NCBI RefSeq assembly: GCF_900102795.1
Contig: NZ_FMWG01000004.1
Location: 186,001 to 250,000, forward strand
DNA from: Epibacterium ulvae
GTDB taxonomy: Bacteria > Pseudomonadota > Alphaproteobacteria > Rhodobacterales > Rhodobacteraceae
DNA length: 64,000 nt
Direction of reading: 5' to 3'
This document shows positions 63,859 through 64,000 of the stretch, in pieces; positions within the stretch are counted from its first letter, which is position 1, and every line of letters starts with the position of its first letter. The notes below the pieces were generated by a model. It searched no databases, was not told the origin of the DNA, and was given only the letters and a program-made list of their open reading frames with translations. The position numbers and the translations under genes are program-made.

Positions 63859-64000
63859 TTAAAGCAATGCGCGAATTTTCTGGAGCGTTGCTACATTCAC
63901 AGCCACCCCTTCTTTTGCCGCTTGCGTCCGCTTTGTACCACGTCCATCACCTGGAACACGCACACCATTTTGGGCGCGCACAGCTTTCGTCAGTGTCGCT
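63859..64000 (-). CDS. 3' end of an unidentified gene (cut by window edge)
   Basis: An open minus-strand frame of 46 codons enters from the right edge and ends at TAA (63859-63861). The tail is basic (VPGDGRGTKRTQAAKEG, then a short helix to KIRALL). The composition suggests a DNA-binding protein such as a recombinase or regulator, but no family is recognised. Confidence 0.5.
   Translation of the reverse strand, partial: ATLTKAVRAQNGVRVPGDGRGTKRTQAAKEGVAVNVATLQKIRALL

Overview
The window is a chromosomal stretch of an alphaproteobacterium, most probably a marine roseobacter-type member of the Rhodobacterales. This is inferred from gene content and protein flavour: an indigoidine-type NRPS locus like that reported from Phaeobacter, a TssA-to-TssM type VI secretion operon, a MocR regulator, an RpiR regulator and several LysR regulators. 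No rRNA, tRNA or CRISPR array was seen.

Layout. (1) 1-5.9 kb: regulators and small enzymes (AraC fragment, TetR, RidA-like, SDR, LysR, MocR), plus a scar at about 0.9 kb where the C-terminal halves of a LysR gene and an NAD-epimerase gene abut head to head. (2) 6.0-13.7 kb: a tight six-gene minus-strand operon, SbnA-like and SbnB-like (together a 2,3-diaminopropionate synthase pair), an FAD/NAD(P)-binding enzyme, a ThrH-type phosphatase, a LctP-type permease and an SGNH hydrolase. It diverges from a 2-oxoglutarate/Fe(II) oxygenase. It has no carrier or ligase gene, so it looks like a pathway to a small modified amino acid. (3) 13.9-23.7 kb: a LysR regulator followed by a TrpF-like protein, a uracil phosphoribosyltransferase, an EamA exporter, a single-module A(Ox)-T-TE NRPS of indigoidine-synthetase type, a tautomerase-like protein, a pseudouridine-5'-phosphate-glycosidase homologue and an Old Yellow Enzyme homologue. 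The mix of NRPS, C-glycosidase, UPRT and exporter matches both indigoidine and the related C-nucleoside minimycin. (4) 23.7-32.3 kb: an RpiR regulator, a decayed amino-acid ABC transporter (three pseudogenes), a PdxA-family dehydrogenase with a TIM-barrel partner, a LysR/VOC/nitrilase group and an IS3-family transposase scar.

(5) 32.4-60.1 kb: a complete type VI secretion system, all on the plus strand. It starts with a candidate YopT/C58-like cysteine-protease effector, a mini-kinase, VgrG, a T6SS-associated protein and PAAR. Next comes an unusual three-gene sensory/transport module (membrane sensor, sensor-HAMP-MFS fusion, periplasmic binding protein). The core then runs TssA, Hcp, TssB, TssC, a second TssC-like protein, TssE, TssF, TssG, TssH, a second periplasmic binding protein, FHA, TssJ, TssK, TssL and TssM. 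TssM carries a C-terminal peptidoglycan-binding domain and lacks a Walker A motif; TssG contains a perfect hexanucleotide repeat coding for a Gly-Ser linker.

(6) 60.1-64.0 kb: a more AT-rich, scarred region with a GrpB-family remnant, IS ends, a catalase-peroxidase with a signal peptide, and the 3' end of an unidentified gene.

Start codons were re-chosen from the longest reading frame wherever a ribosome-binding site or family alignment indicated a downstream start. All family assignments come from motif recognition by eye; no database search was run.
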